DNA of 64,000 nucleotides, taken from NCBI GenBank assembly GCA_029582265.1, contig CM055819.1, positions 33,549,288 through 33,613,287 of the forward strand, written 5' to 3'. The DNA comes from Zoroaster sp. YZ-2022. Taxonomy: Eukaryota; Echinodermata; Asteroidea; Forcipulatida; Zoroasteridae. The notes under the pieces were generated by a model. It was not told where the DNA came from, ran no database searches, and was given only the letters and a program-made list of their open reading frames with translations. Below are positions 49,877 to 61,179 of the stretch, in pieces. The translations under genes and the position numbers were made by a program. The number at the start of each line of letters is the position of its first letter. The stretch's first letter is position 1.

Positions 49877-50622
49877 TATGAACACCAATATATTGCATTT
49901 ATTTTGGATATTCATATATCAACTGTATCTCGTATTTTCACAAATGTATTAAATTTGTTGTACACACAGCTTGTCCCATTGACTGTAGAGACTAGCAAGG
50001 GAAGAATTAAGAAAACAATGCCAAGAAGTTTTAAGAAGAAATTTCCAAAGTGTTCAAGTATTATAGATTGTTTTGAAGTTTTTATTGAGAAACCCTCTTC
50101 ACTTACCGCCCGATCACAAACATATTCACATCACAAAGCACACAATACAGTTAAGTATTTGATAAGGTTTCTCCCAAGGTACAATTACTTTTTATTTCTA
50201 AGGGTTGGGGAGGCAGGACAAGTGACAAAGAATTAACTGAAAAGTGTGGTTATGTAAGGAAACTGTTGCAAGGTGACACTGTCTTGCCTGATAGAGGGTT
50301 TGGCATGCAGGACACATTTGGTACATATGGTGTTGAATTACAAACTCGATCATTCACCAAAGGCAAGCAACAGTTATGTGCCATGGAGGTTGAGACAACT
50401 AGAGTTACTGCTCTGTTCGCATACATGTGGGAGAGAGTAATAGGTGTAGTAAGGCAGAAATTTACCATGTTGGAGGCGATCATACCTATTACCCTTTAAA
50501 AAAGATAATACTTATGATGTAACTACTCTTGACAAAATTGTTCATGTGCTTTTATTGGAGGTACATAGCCTAAATATTACAACCCCAAACCAATTTAAAG
50601 GGAATGTACAGTATACAAATTA
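49877..50622 (+). pseudogene. ISL2EU (Harbinger-related) transposase, main catalytic part
   Basis: Frames read DIHISTVSRIF, MPRSFKKKFPKCSSIIDCFE, VFIEKPSSLTARSQTYS, then after a shift near 50,200 GWGGRTSDKELTEKCGY, LLQGDTVLPDRGFGM, FTKGKQQL and MWERVIGVVRQKFTMLE. After another shift at 50,497 come KKDNTYDVTTLDKIV and ITTPNQFK. This is the DDE_Tnp_4 fold of ISL2EU/IS5-like transposases. The catalytic residues are D in IIDC, D in PDRGF (usually ADRGF) and E in WERVIG. The gene is split from its 5' end by 3.9 kb of piggyBac and has at least two further frameshifts. Confidence 0.92.
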
Positions 50623-51655
50623 AAATCAAAATCATTTCAAAACTATCAAATAAATATCCAAAAGCTCACTCTATTCATTGTAAATGAGCACAAGCACTTA
50701 TTATCAAGAAAATATCTTTGAAAGCTCTCATCTTTAAAAGCTCATGAAGATAAGGGATTGTTGAGTAGAATAATAAGTTTCTATGAACTTTATGCTCAAT
50801 ATGAAATTATTTTAAAGACTGTAACTAGGTCCTGTGCGACGTTTTCTAAAGACAGCATTATTTTTCTGAAACAAACATAAATTCGAACACTTCCAAAACA
50901 TTAATGGATCCACCATTGGTAATGTCATCAAACAGTTGAATATTTATTTTTCTGTTTTTACCCTAGTATTAAATTGTGGAGTAGGCACCATTTTCTGTAA
51001 ATCAAACCAGATATCCATTCACTTTTCTAAAATATGACAGCAATTTTGACAGACATGTCATAGAGGAGATTTCATGTTGTGTAATTAAAGGCATAATATA
51101 GCTTTGATAATGATTGAAAAACAAAATTGTTTAGTTTTTTAATCTGAAAACTGGTTGTTTATAAAGTTGATACTGGTGTCAATCCTCAGAAATATTTCCG
51201 TCTGAAATGCTGTCATCGTTGGGATGGTTTGGGTTTTAATGTTTAGAAGGGCATCTACAGATATATGAAAAAGTTGTTTAATATTTCATGTATTTATCAA
51301 TGAGAACATTTACTGAACAACTTCCTTTAATCTGATTCAGATTTTATACCTGTGAATGCTGTGATTTACATATAACTGTAGTACAGTCAGAAACTGACTA
51401 ATGATTGTTTCAGCTGAGATTTGTGCTCAAGTTTAAAAGGAAATTTTGCTGAAAATAAATTTACAAAGACTCATCACAAAACACATATTGCCTTCATTTT
51501 GTCTCTTTGTCATATTTATACTACATATCTATTGATATCAAGAGTTAGCTCTCTGGTAAATATTCATGTTGCTCTATGGTCTTTAGTAACAAAGTCTTGG
51601 TCACTGACCTGTGAAATGTTTAGATATTATAAAAAAAATGTTTTTTAAATATACA
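50623..51655. other. Spacer between the two convergent ISL2EU genes
   Basis: About 1 kb of AT-rich sequence with no gene. Both neighbouring genes end toward it, so it should hold their 3' untranslated regions. Confidence 0.6.
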
Positions 51656-51656
51656 A

Positions 51657-53165
51657 CTATTCCTCCTGTTTTCTACAATCTGTACAGAACCACTTGCGCT
51701 TTGGAACAACTTTTAATTTAACACAGCTCGTATGGAACTTTTTTATTTGAAATTTATCAGAATAACATGAGACATGTTGTGCTTCCAAATCTGCTCGTCT
51801 GCAGTAACACCACACTGTGGGCTGACCTTCATTTCCAAAAGAAGCACTTGTACATGTAGCTGAAGTTAATGAATTCTGCACAGCTAAAGGCTTAGATTGT
51901 GTGAACCATTTTCCAATTACTTCACGCAAGATGCAAACCCTGTAAAAAGAACAGACCTTTTCCAGTACTCCTTGAAAGAAATTTGCATTAAATGCTATCC
52001 TTTGTATGTGTATTTGTGATGGAGTCCACACAACAAAATCACAGTATTTCCTTTTGGTTGAATAGAGTTGAGTTTGAACTTGATAATAATACTGATGATT
52101 TTCCTTCAGTTGAATACCTTTGTCAGACATGGATAAACAAAATGATGGGTCAGCACATGCAGTCTCCATCAGAACATCCTTTTTGCAGTAAGATGGACAT
52201 TTGACTCCAATACACCATCACCACAGCAGTCACAATGTACAAGGCCATCTGGTGTAGCTCCAATGATGGGTGTATCTGGATTGATGATGATAATGATAAC
52301 AAACAAAATCAATAAAAACATATAAATGTACATAATTTATATCCTTTTTGTGGATAGTAAATCTTAATTTTCAAGCCTTTGAAATCTATTTGTTGTTGAA
52401 TTGTTTTGAAGAGTCACACAAAGTTACACTTTCACTTTTATATTAAAGGTAAATAAGCTTATAACTTAACATGAAGGTTACTTAATAACTTGATTCAAAG
52501 ATAGTGAGTGTACACGTAATGCCATTAATAATGGCATTATTACCAATTTTTTGTACTGTTAACATTCATTTGTTTTCAAATATCTCACCTGTTCAACAGT
52601 TATGCTTAGTCTTGACAGCACCTCGTCTGCTTTATCCCCCAATTCCTTGTAATCAAGACTCAAGTTTTGTGGTTTGTAGCAGGTCATTACAGATGATGGC
52701 AGTGAATGTAACTTTGGTATAAAGTCAATGCTATATTGTGGGAGAGTTGACAAAAAAGTACTTTTTGCACCACTCTTATACAAGGCCTCGTAGAACTCAT
52801 CTCTGGCATGTGATGAAGGTAGAGGTAGTTTATTAGAAGGTTTTGCAGATGACTTTGAGTCTGTAGATGGTTCTTTCAATTTGGTTTCGGGCCTTGAGAA
52901 ATCTACAGTGGCAGGAGCACATCGAACTTTGGTTTTGGATGAACCAGGATCCAACCAACTGCATGGTAAATCTGTACAAGAAGTCCTCACTCTCGATCTG
53001 ACAGTTGCCTCGACAGCAAATAGTACAGCAGTTATGTGGGAACATGTTTCTCCCATTCCTGCCATACATGTAATGCTGTTAGTATATCTCCATTGTCTTT
53101 GCTGCCACCCATACCTTCAATGGAGCTTCATTTTGCTTCTGGAGAATGTCCAACCTGATGGGTAA
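51657..53165 (-). pseudogene. SWIM / YqaJ-type nuclease / PHD protein of ISL2EU
   Basis: The 5' exon (about 52,588-53,165) has TCMAGMGETCSHITAVLFAV, a SWIM-type zinc site, then a Ser/Pro-rich linker ending LSRLSITVEQ at a CAG|GTGAGA donor. The next exon starts near 52,280 after AATCCAG and has TPIIGATPDGLVHCDCCG, the VKCPSYCKK box, KENHQYYYQVQTQLYS and KYCDFVVWTP: the D...E-x-K core and C-terminal half of a YqaJ-type exonuclease. It ends with a PHD finger, WCYCRR..., VSCYSD, FHTSCVKLK and KWFCTDCRKQ. A one-base loss separates GVLE from VKCP, another lies before TCMAG, and the N-terminal half of the nuclease is missing between the exons. YqaJ-type nucleases are known as second proteins of ISL2EU transposons. 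The role in transposition is not established. Confidence 0.88.
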
Positions 53166-53521
53166 ATAAAGACTCTTTGGTAACAACAATTAAATTTAGG
53201 CAATTTTTTTTTTTAGAAAATAATTATAAGTTCATGGACAATCATTAATGTTTATTGAAACAATTTTCTCTCACAAGTTTCAATTGTCCAATACTGCTAT
53301 TCAATAAACGTGTCTAAATACTGCTAACGTTAGTGCAACTGCAAGCAAATTTAGGCTAAGTAATTATAGTGTTGCATTCCCCACTTTTTGTGGGTCAACA
53401 AATAATAGTCGGACACAAACTTTACAGACAATCTCAATCAATGGGGCTGGTTTTTAACATCACTATTTAACAATGGCACTAGTAAATACATGTATGACAT
53501 GGAGGGGTATAGGAAGGTTAA
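53166..53521. other. Unassigned flank before the second gap
   Basis: No gene seen. It may contain the right part of the ISL2EU element, whose terminus is probably here or in the gap. Confidence 0.5.
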
Positions 53522-54021
53522 NNNNNNNNNNNNNNNNNNNNNNNNNNNNNNNNNNNNNNNNNNNNNNNNNNNNNNNNNNNNNNNNNNNNNNNNNNNNNNN
53601 NNNNNNNNNNNNNNNNNNNNNNNNNNNNNNNNNNNNNNNNNNNNNNNNNNNNNNNNNNNNNNNNNNNNNNNNNNNNNNNNNNNNNNNNNNNNNNNNNNNN
53701 NNNNNNNNNNNNNNNNNNNNNNNNNNNNNNNNNNNNNNNNNNNNNNNNNNNNNNNNNNNNNNNNNNNNNNNNNNNNNNNNNNNNNNNNNNNNNNNNNNNN
53801 NNNNNNNNNNNNNNNNNNNNNNNNNNNNNNNNNNNNNNNNNNNNNNNNNNNNNNNNNNNNNNNNNNNNNNNNNNNNNNNNNNNNNNNNNNNNNNNNNNNN
53901 NNNNNNNNNNNNNNNNNNNNNNNNNNNNNNNNNNNNNNNNNNNNNNNNNNNNNNNNNNNNNNNNNNNNNNNNNNNNNNNNNNNNNNNNNNNNNNNNNNNN
54001 NNNNNNNNNNNNNNNNNNNNN
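53522..54021. other. Assembly gap, 500 N
   Basis: Exactly 500 unknown bases. The left terminus of the hAT-like element at 54,022 must lie in or beyond it. Confidence 0.98.
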
Positions 54022-55182
54022 GGGAAAAAGTCTTTTCAGTTTCGGAGAAACAAAATCTAACTACTTGTAGTAAACCGACTGTCAGATCAAAAAAGAGCCG
54101 CTTGACAGGGTGTTTAATAATCCACGCGCCACTCAAAGAAATCTATTAAGACTGATTTAAGTGTTGGGATTGAATTGGGTATTGTTCTAACAATGTGGAG
54201 ACAATGTTTACGCTCTACTGTCTATCCATGGTGGTCTGTGACTCTGGCTGGCGCATTCTACAGGTAGTATATTATATCATACATATTTAAATATATGCAG
54301 AATATGGACGTTACCTTAAAAACACATAATCATGAATTAAATCAAAGCATGGATCGGCATCGGCTCGATCAAAGTTGAGGATTAGGACACTATTCTGTTG
54401 TACCATACTGGGACTCTTGTCTCGGTGACAAAACACATACACGATCTTGATAAACCATGTGGCGTTTATTTAAAATAGTGTGACTACAATCGACATTTTC
54501 TGAATCACATGTTTATACTATACCCAGTCACGTGGAGCGCGTGAATCACGTGAACTTGGGCTGATGATTTGATTGGGATGCGCGCGTAACCGTCCCATAT
54601 TATTATGCAAACGATTTACCAATGGCGATGGGTGCCTTTTTGCGACCGTAACCAGATACATGTTTCGGCTTTGTCATTGGTTGCGTGTTCATAGTTCGGT
54701 TGTGCACGCTGCGATGACATCATGGTTTCGACCAAACACATAAACCGAACTTTGTGATCGGTTGCACTTAGTTTCAAGATGGCGGATTGTAAAAGTGTTA
54801 AAACATGATTAAGTGATTGTTGTATAACAGTATATCTTTCAAGTTACTAGCACTCACGAGTAAGTTCTATTTTGAGAAACGTTGATGACTGAACATGTCA
54901 CAAACTGAAAACAATTGTCTGGTTACGTCGCATTTCGCAGGGCTGTGCCGTTTTGTTTCTGGTTAGGAGTGAAAACCGCCCCATATGTTGCACTCTGAAC
55001 GGTGCAATTGCAGTGTCTCTCAGGTAAGCACTGGCGATTTATTGTACGTTTGTAGCGGGTACATCCCTGTCATTACCAGTTCTAAAGCACCCATGCGTGA
55101 AAAAATTATGCGATATTATCGAATGTCGCGAAAATGTTTGACGATATATCGTGGATGAAAAAATCGATATCGCCTAAGCCTA
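54022..55182 (+). mobile_element. Third hAT-like element copy, left end in the gap
   Basis: Matches 7,000-7,862: GTCTTTTCAG, CGACTGTCAGATC, GATTAGGACACTATTCT, TCTCTCAGGTAAGCACTGGC and the right terminus GATATCGCCTAAGCCTA. It carries roughly 330 bp extra (54,645-54,995, with CAAGATGGCGGATTG) that the copies in A and A' lack, so it may be closer to a longer parent. The probable right target duplication is GTATTAAC at 55,183-55,190. Confidence 0.85.
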
Positions 55183-55185
55183 GTA

Positions 55186-55420
55186 TTAACCCTTAACCCA
55201 CTACTATTTTGGCTAAGAACCTAAGAACCGAATCCGCCAACATCCAACACCATGCAGTAACTCTACCACCCAACTGTTGGACTTAAATGGAATTGGGACA
55301 CCCGCCCCATGTAAATATCTCTGGCTGGGCTGTTCAGCACTGAGTCCATTGAAATACAACCATTGGAGTTGATGGGTTTGGGGTAGACTGTCCCCTGTCT
55401 TGATCCTATCAAGAATAAAG
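55186..55420 (+). mobile_element. TTAA-type MITE part related to 1,961
   Basis: Starts TTAACCCTTAACCCACTACT followed by TTTTGGCTAAGAACC, then ACTGAGTCCATTGAAAT and TTTGGGGTAGAC, paralleling 1,961-2,165. The right terminus was not found. Confidence 0.55.
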
Positions 55421-55849
55421 GCTCCGGCATACCATTCAAGGAATATCATTGAATACATTGTGTCGAAGATCTGGCGTCACGCTTTGAGGCTAGCATGCTA
55501 ACTACCACAGAGGTCAGAGTTGAGTCTCCCAAAACTGAGAGGCGGTATCTGGCATTGTTCTCAAGCGTGATATCGATCTTCATGCTAGTTTTGTGTTTGT
55601 TACTGTTAGGGTTTAAAGTCCATATTTGGCCCTAGATGCACATTATAAATAGAAGGAATACAAAGATTGAGTGCTTCATGTATTTTGTTGTTAACAATAC
55701 AGCAATTTGCCATGGTTTTCTTTAAATATTGCCCTGTTGTCCCTGTCATACAATGTTTCCATAGACATGTCTTGGAACTGTTGCAAATAATGGCCTGATG
55801 AGTTGAAAATATCCACTGAGCATGTAGCAAATGATTGATTTGGCATTAA

Positions 55850-56011
55850 CCTAACCATGCTCGATGCAACAAAAGTCAAAAGTTGTTGCATCTTGTTGCA
55901 CTCACAGAAGAACCAAAAAACGTTGTTGGTGGATATTCTTGCATTGAGCAGGCTGCACACTTTTCTATTGTTGCATTCATCAGGTGTCTGTGAAATGCCT
56001 GTTGGGTTAGG
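55850..56011. mobile_element. Possible 162-bp TTAA MITE
   Basis: TTAA at 55,846-55,849 and 56,012-56,015 flanks CCTAACC and GGTTAGG. The inverted repeat is short, so this is tentative. Confidence 0.5.
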
Positions 56012-56195
56012 TTAAATCAGTGGGATAAAGGAACATGTCTCTAATTTCTTACTGAGATGGAGAACAATGTGTCCCAGGAAATTGAAAATTCAGTTTGTTA
56101 TTAGATATTCAAAGGATAGCACATCTGAATACTGTTGTTGTCCCCCCTCCCTTTTTGTGAAAATGATGCCAATGACACTGAATAAGAATATAGCT

Positions 56196-56530
56196 AATGA
56201 AACAAACTTTCATCACATGAACAGGTATCGCCACCAAGGACTTCTAGGCAAAGTCTGGTACCCAATGATCAGCTCTACAGCAGCGAGGTCCAGTATGTGT
56301 CTCCAGACTGCACGCTCATTCCCTTCATCACTCCAGTTCTGGTGTTGCGGACATTACGACGGGCCATCCCAGCCGAACTCAATGTTATCGGTACTAAACT
56401 GCCACCAGGCATGAGGGCATTCTTGGAGGATAATTTGATGTGGCTGTTGGATTCACACACAGCAGGCGGGTGGGCGTCCTCAGCAAAAGGCATACAGACT
56501 GACCTTAGTATGTCCACTCATGAACTGTGA
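56196..56530 (+). CDS. Unidentified conserved-looking exon
   Basis: An open frame of about 110 codons runs from just after a TGA (56,193) to a TGA at 56,528-56,530. A possible acceptor (AACAG) lies at 56,223 and a donor-like TTA|GTATGT near 56,508. It reads VPNDQLYSSEVQYVSPDC, TLIPFITPVLVLRTLRRAIP, AELNVIGTKLPPGMRAFLED and NLMWLLDSHTAGGW. Composition, hydrophobic pattern and the lack of repeats look like a real globular-protein exon, not transposon debris. I do not recognise the family. No further exon of the same gene was identified nearby on this strand. Confidence 0.6.
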
Positions 56531-56532
56531 GT

Positions 56533-56715
56533 GCCATGGCCTAGCGCTTTTGTACATCGGTTTGTGTTCTGATGACTGATTCATCAGAATGTGGTTCGAA
56601 TCCGACCACAGCCGGGTGCTTATGACCTTAGAAAGCGCTTTACCTTAATTGTTTCTCTCACCCAGGAGTGAATGGGTACATCTGAGGGCAAGTTGATTGT
56701 TGTGTTTGATTAGCC
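56533..56715 (+). mobile_element. tRNA-derived SINE
   Basis: Has a B box (GGTTCGAATCC near 56,592) preceded by an A-box-like GGCCTAGCG. After these comes the common SINE body AAAGCGCTTTACCTTAATTG and CACCCAGGAGTGAATGGGTAC. Pol III promoter remnants without a tRNA fold. Confidence 0.8.
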
Positions 56716-56719
56716 CTTC

Positions 56720-57835
56720 AGAGATGAGCCAAAATGGCTGCAATTGAGTTGTATACTCCCCAGGGAGCCAAGATAGTTTCAGGAATGATTTACGACTCTG
56801 ATGGAACTAAAGATATTGTGTACATGCAACGTTTGTGTAGTACATTGCATCAGAAGTCTATTAACTACATGAAGTGTGCCAGTTGTGCAAGAAACGATAG
56901 ATTTGGGCCATTCATGACATGATGTTCTTGGGAATACAGTCAAACTCATTTCCATGCTTACTGTGAGTGGAATATTTGAATGTCGTGGACTGGCACACTT
57001 TGTGTAGGTACATGTAATAGACTACTGTAGGTATTTGTTGTTGCCTAGGTTGGACTTTCACCTTTGTATACTAAAACGGAGTCCATATTTGGGCTAGGTT
57101 GGTGGTAGCACCATGTAACGATCTATAACAATAAGTGTTGGTTCTGAGAAGAACCGGTGGTGATATAACGTTTCGAGCAGTACACCCTAATCGTCTTCTG
57201 GATAAACTGAGACATCTGATTGCATAGTGTATGAAGTTGTGTTCATAATAATGACATCGGGTTTTATTTTTATAATTTTAAAACCCAGTTGAAATGAATC
57301 CTTTTCATTTGGTAGAATGCTCCTAATAATTTTAAAAAGTTTAATTTTATGTAATCTTTATGTGCACAGTATGTGTATACGTGTGCGTACAAAACTCATG
57401 ATAGCAACATTGATGTAAATTGATTGTGAACAAAGTTGAAGTGATTTCTGTATACCAGAATTTAACTTATCGGGCTTGAATCTCAAATGGAAACTTAGAT
57501 CCCTTCACATAGTGTTCTAAGAAATATTAAATGACTATCTAAGCCATTTGTTTTTATCAACTTGGGGTGTTACAATTGGGTTTATTGGCCTATCAATGGT
57601 ATCACTTATATATACTCTCCCAACAAAGAAAACTGCATCACTAAAATGTTTGTAATTTTGCATCTATAGTTTAAACATTGACCGATGAGGTTTTATGGAA
57701 GTCCAAGACTGAATTCACATGATGGGATAAAATATTCTGGGTGACTGAATGTTACTGCGGTAATGTCACTGCGGTGAGGCCGAGATCACAGATTCAAATT
57801 TGAGAGTCACAATGTCGATGCTCAGGTGTGCCCAA
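56720..57835. other. Intergenic, no gene recognised
   Basis: AT-rich. It contains a solitary GGTTCTGAGAAGAACC stem-loop followed by AACGTTTCGAGCAGTAC at 57,140-57,184, related to the arm of the hairpin MITE at 3,768. Another phrase, CTCTCCCAACAAAGAAAACTG at 57,614, may belong to the Tc1-type element that follows. Confidence 0.5.
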
Positions 57836-57839
57836 CCAG

Positions 57840-58835
57840 CATTAATGACGTGCTGGCCATCCTCCTCCTCGACAAAACCTTAACATTGGTGTGAGAAGTT
57901 TTGTGCAGGATGTCGTTCCATATGTTGACAAGGTCTCTAACCAATTCTTGCAGGTTTGACTGTTGCTGAGGCAGTCGACGTGGGTGCTGTTCCATCTCAT
58001 CCCAAGCTGTCGAACAACACGTGCGGTATGTAGACGGGCGTTATCCTGCTGGACCGTGTTGTACCGCTTCAAGGAGCGGTACCACAACTGGCTCCATGAT
58101 CTCATCACGATACCTCTCCCCGTAAGATTGCCTTCCATCTCATCACATTGGTGCGATAAGTTGTGCCCGTAATGCCCACCCTAAATCGCATGATAGACCC
58201 ACCGCCATAACGGAAATCCACGCTCTACTGACGCCCAACATTGTACGCATAATCGTTCACCCCTGCGTCGATAACGCATATACGGCCGTGACTAACTGGA
58301 ACCGTGATTCATCGGTAAACATAATGTTTCTCCACCAGCGTAATGGATGTCGTCGGTGTCCTGCACCACCCCAGGCGTGCTTGGCGGTGGCGTACGATCA
58401 AAATGGGACGTATTGCGGGTCTACATAGCTGGCATAGTCCTAATTTTTACGAATCGCCTACTTAACCGTTATGGGGTGCAATAATCGCCTGTTGTTAGGG
58501 ATCCACTCTGTACAGTATCAGCAAACAGTTTGACGGGCGGTTCCTCAGGTGCGTCTACTTGAATCCAGCGGTTTTGAGCGTTGTGTGTTGTGATGCGTGG
58601 ACGACCAGCAGCATCATTTCCTTTCTCGATATCGCCTCACTAGAGCCGGGGAAATGGTGTTACGATGGCAGTTGAAGCGATGCCTGCAACGTCCATGCTG
58701 GCTCACGCCAGCTTCCATCATCTCAAAAGGGCGCCTAATGACGCTCATGAAGTGACAAAGCGACCGGCATGGCGTTGTGCTTCTTGTGCTCAATGAAGGC
58801 AGGATTTTTGTTTGACTTTTGGTAGGCCTTACACA
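57840..58835 (-). pseudogene. Tc1/mariner transposase, broken
   Basis: Minus-strand frames from N to C: a helix-turn-helix remnant, GRPRITTHNAQNRW, FTDESRFQLVT (first catalytic D), RRRGERLCVQ, RYGGGSIMRF, GNLTGRGIVMRSW, NTVQQDNARLHTARVVRQL (second D), and after a shift LQELVRDLVNIWNDILHK and SRRRM. The segment that should hold the third acidic residue (the SPDLNPIEHLWD box) is deleted between RQLG and the NLQELV region. There are at least five frame changes. Assignment to the Tc1-like DDE family is firm; inverted termini were not located. Confidence 0.9.
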
Positions 58836-58839
58836 CAAC

Positions 58840-60850
58840 TTTAAAAAGAAAACTTAAATGTAACGTAAATACGATCTGATGCGTAATAGCCTGTAGTATG
58901 CCATTTGTGAAATTATGAAATCATCATGTACCAACTGAATATGGAAGTTTTATATTCAATACATACTTAAAACTTTGAGATCATTGTTGGGTAACATATA
59001 CCTTATCATTAGCAATGTAATTTGAGACCAGATCCTATGAAATGAGTTTTAAGGATTTTGAGCTCAAGTAAAATGAGCATATTTTCTGTAATGGCACGCT
59101 GCAGAAACAAAAAATGGCATAAATGCAACGGGAGAGAGAGAGCTGCGGCTGAGGAGGGATTTGAAGGAGTCTCCTGATTCAGCTTTCTGAAACAACGTTG
59201 GTTCTTCAGTGTGATTCCAGTCAATTATTGTTGCGCTTGACGAATGAGTACTTGAATTGGTTAGTGTTGCAACCATGGGACATTAATAGTACTGGTGTTA
59301 TTACATCTTTAAATTCGCACTGCCAAACACATGGCGTCAGTATATTGTGGATTGTTAAAGACTCTATGTGGGGTAAAATTCATTGACATTTTCCATTGAT
59401 CTTGCATTTTAAAAGGCATGTTTTGGGTCTGTTACACAAAAACAGCTTCGCAACTTCAGACTCATTTTGTAAAAGAGTGGGTCATGCTTCATAATCAATT
59501 TGCTTTTAAGAGATGATTATATTTATTACAAAATATCTCCTACTGCTGGTTTAACACCAGCACTGTGTACATTGGACACAGTCAAAGTAAAAATAAATGG
59601 TTTTTACTTGTGTAAATAAAATGTTGAAATGGTATAAGGAAAAGCAGTGTGTAAAATGGCTAAACATAAATGTTCATCAAAATGAGAGTATTGAATAGTC
59701 ATCTTTGTCCAATTTCCTGACTGCAAGACAACTTGAGTTATCAGTGCTAATTCTCAGCACTCATATACAAATGGGCCAGCCATGGATTTTAGCAAAAACA
59801 TGATACGGCCGGGGATTCTAATTCCAATGGTGTATAGTCGAATAATGTATCCTTTGAAACTGATTCTTTTCTGTCTGTTAAAGCTGCATTATCTTGAATA
59901 TAGAGAGAGGAAGATGTTAATGCATGAATGTTCTAAATAGAATATTCCTTTTGAGAACACTAATTGCATTCACAAATGGGTGAACTACGCACTGTTCGCA
60001 AAATTAGATTAATCTGCATTCCCCAATGTTTTTACGACACTTTCCACAAATAAAATGCAATCTTTGTCTCTTTGGATCGGAAGAATTAGGGAAAGGTAGG
60101 TGGCTCCCCTCACTCCTAGCAAAAAACCTTTAGTGGATGTAGAGGCTGATCTTTGATGAGCGGCATTGTCGACTGCATTGTAGTTATGACATGGTGAAAT
60201 TTCTGCACACCAGCACTAGGGTTCATTCGAAAGTATGCATCTTGAATTAGATCAGTTATTGTTGGGAGATCGCAATCGAGTGCCAAGGTAACAATGTCAT
60301 CTTAACAAAAATCACGCAACCATTGTAGGTAAGTGGTCGCTTCATAGAACAATAATTAAACAAAGATAAACAAAAGTACCAGCCGACCGTAGCCAAAACT
60401 AGCCACCGAGATAGGCCTGATAGCATGGATCAAACAACAGTACTCTGACTCAAAGAGGTAGACTCCATTCTCAAATGAAATCAGTATTAGTCATTACAAA
60501 GCTGCTATTGAAAGTCCAAGTAATAACTTCAACGTTAACAAAAACCACCTGCAACCATTTTTGCAAGTGGTGCAATATGAGTATGAGAAGCAAAAGATTG
60601 TGTTGACCTAGCCTCCATGACACCACAATCTTGATTTGTAATGAAAAGAACAATTTTAGCCCAACATCTTCAGGTTGATTCAAAGAAAGCAAGCATACTC
60701 GGGAATGATTGAAGCAGTTTTGTAAACATTACCAATGCTGTACCTTCCCTTTAAACGAAAACCTTTAACTTTGCAATCCAAAACTTAACAATAGCCTATA
60801 TGTAAATTCAAAGCTGACCCTCTCAACTCCATGTGTGCCTTTCATGTATC
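58840..60850. other. Intergenic, no gene recognised
   Basis: About 2 kb of AT-rich sequence. Frames present are short and lack motifs. No repeat could be assigned with confidence. Confidence 0.5.
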
Positions 60851-60857
60851 AAATTAA

Positions 60858-61173
60858 CCCTCCTACTATTGCTTGCACTTTATGGGAAGTTGCTTTATAG
60901 AGGTCAAAATCAGTCAACTGCCCATTTTTAATGTTGACGCAAATGTACACATTTATGACTGTGTTTTTACTGTCATTTTGACCACCCTGAAGCAATGAGC
61001 AAGACAATGCTTTTTACCAGTCAAAACGGGTAACCACTCATTTTTAACCTGTAAATGTACTTACTACATGTAAGGTTTGACTAATGTTCGACTTTTTAAG
61101 TGCACTAGATATACCTTTGGGAAGTATTTCAACATTTTTGACTGATGTTGACCCTTTTGTAGTAGTAGGAGGG
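60858..61173. mobile_element. 316-bp TTAA MITE
   Basis: TTAA (60,854-60,857 and 61,174-61,177) flanks CCCTCCTACTATTGC and AGTAGTAGGAGGG. It is the same family as 22,120-22,761, with the internal GTCAAAATCAGTCAA and TTTTTGACTG words, but about half as long. Confidence 0.93.
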
Positions 61174-61179
61174 TTAATT

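Noticed and set aside
53438..54149. Long reading frames across the second gap
   Set aside because: Same reason: the frame is carried by N bases.
56580..56610. tRNA gene at the GGTTCGAATCC box
   Set aside because: Only the B box and a weak A box remain, so it is part of a SINE.
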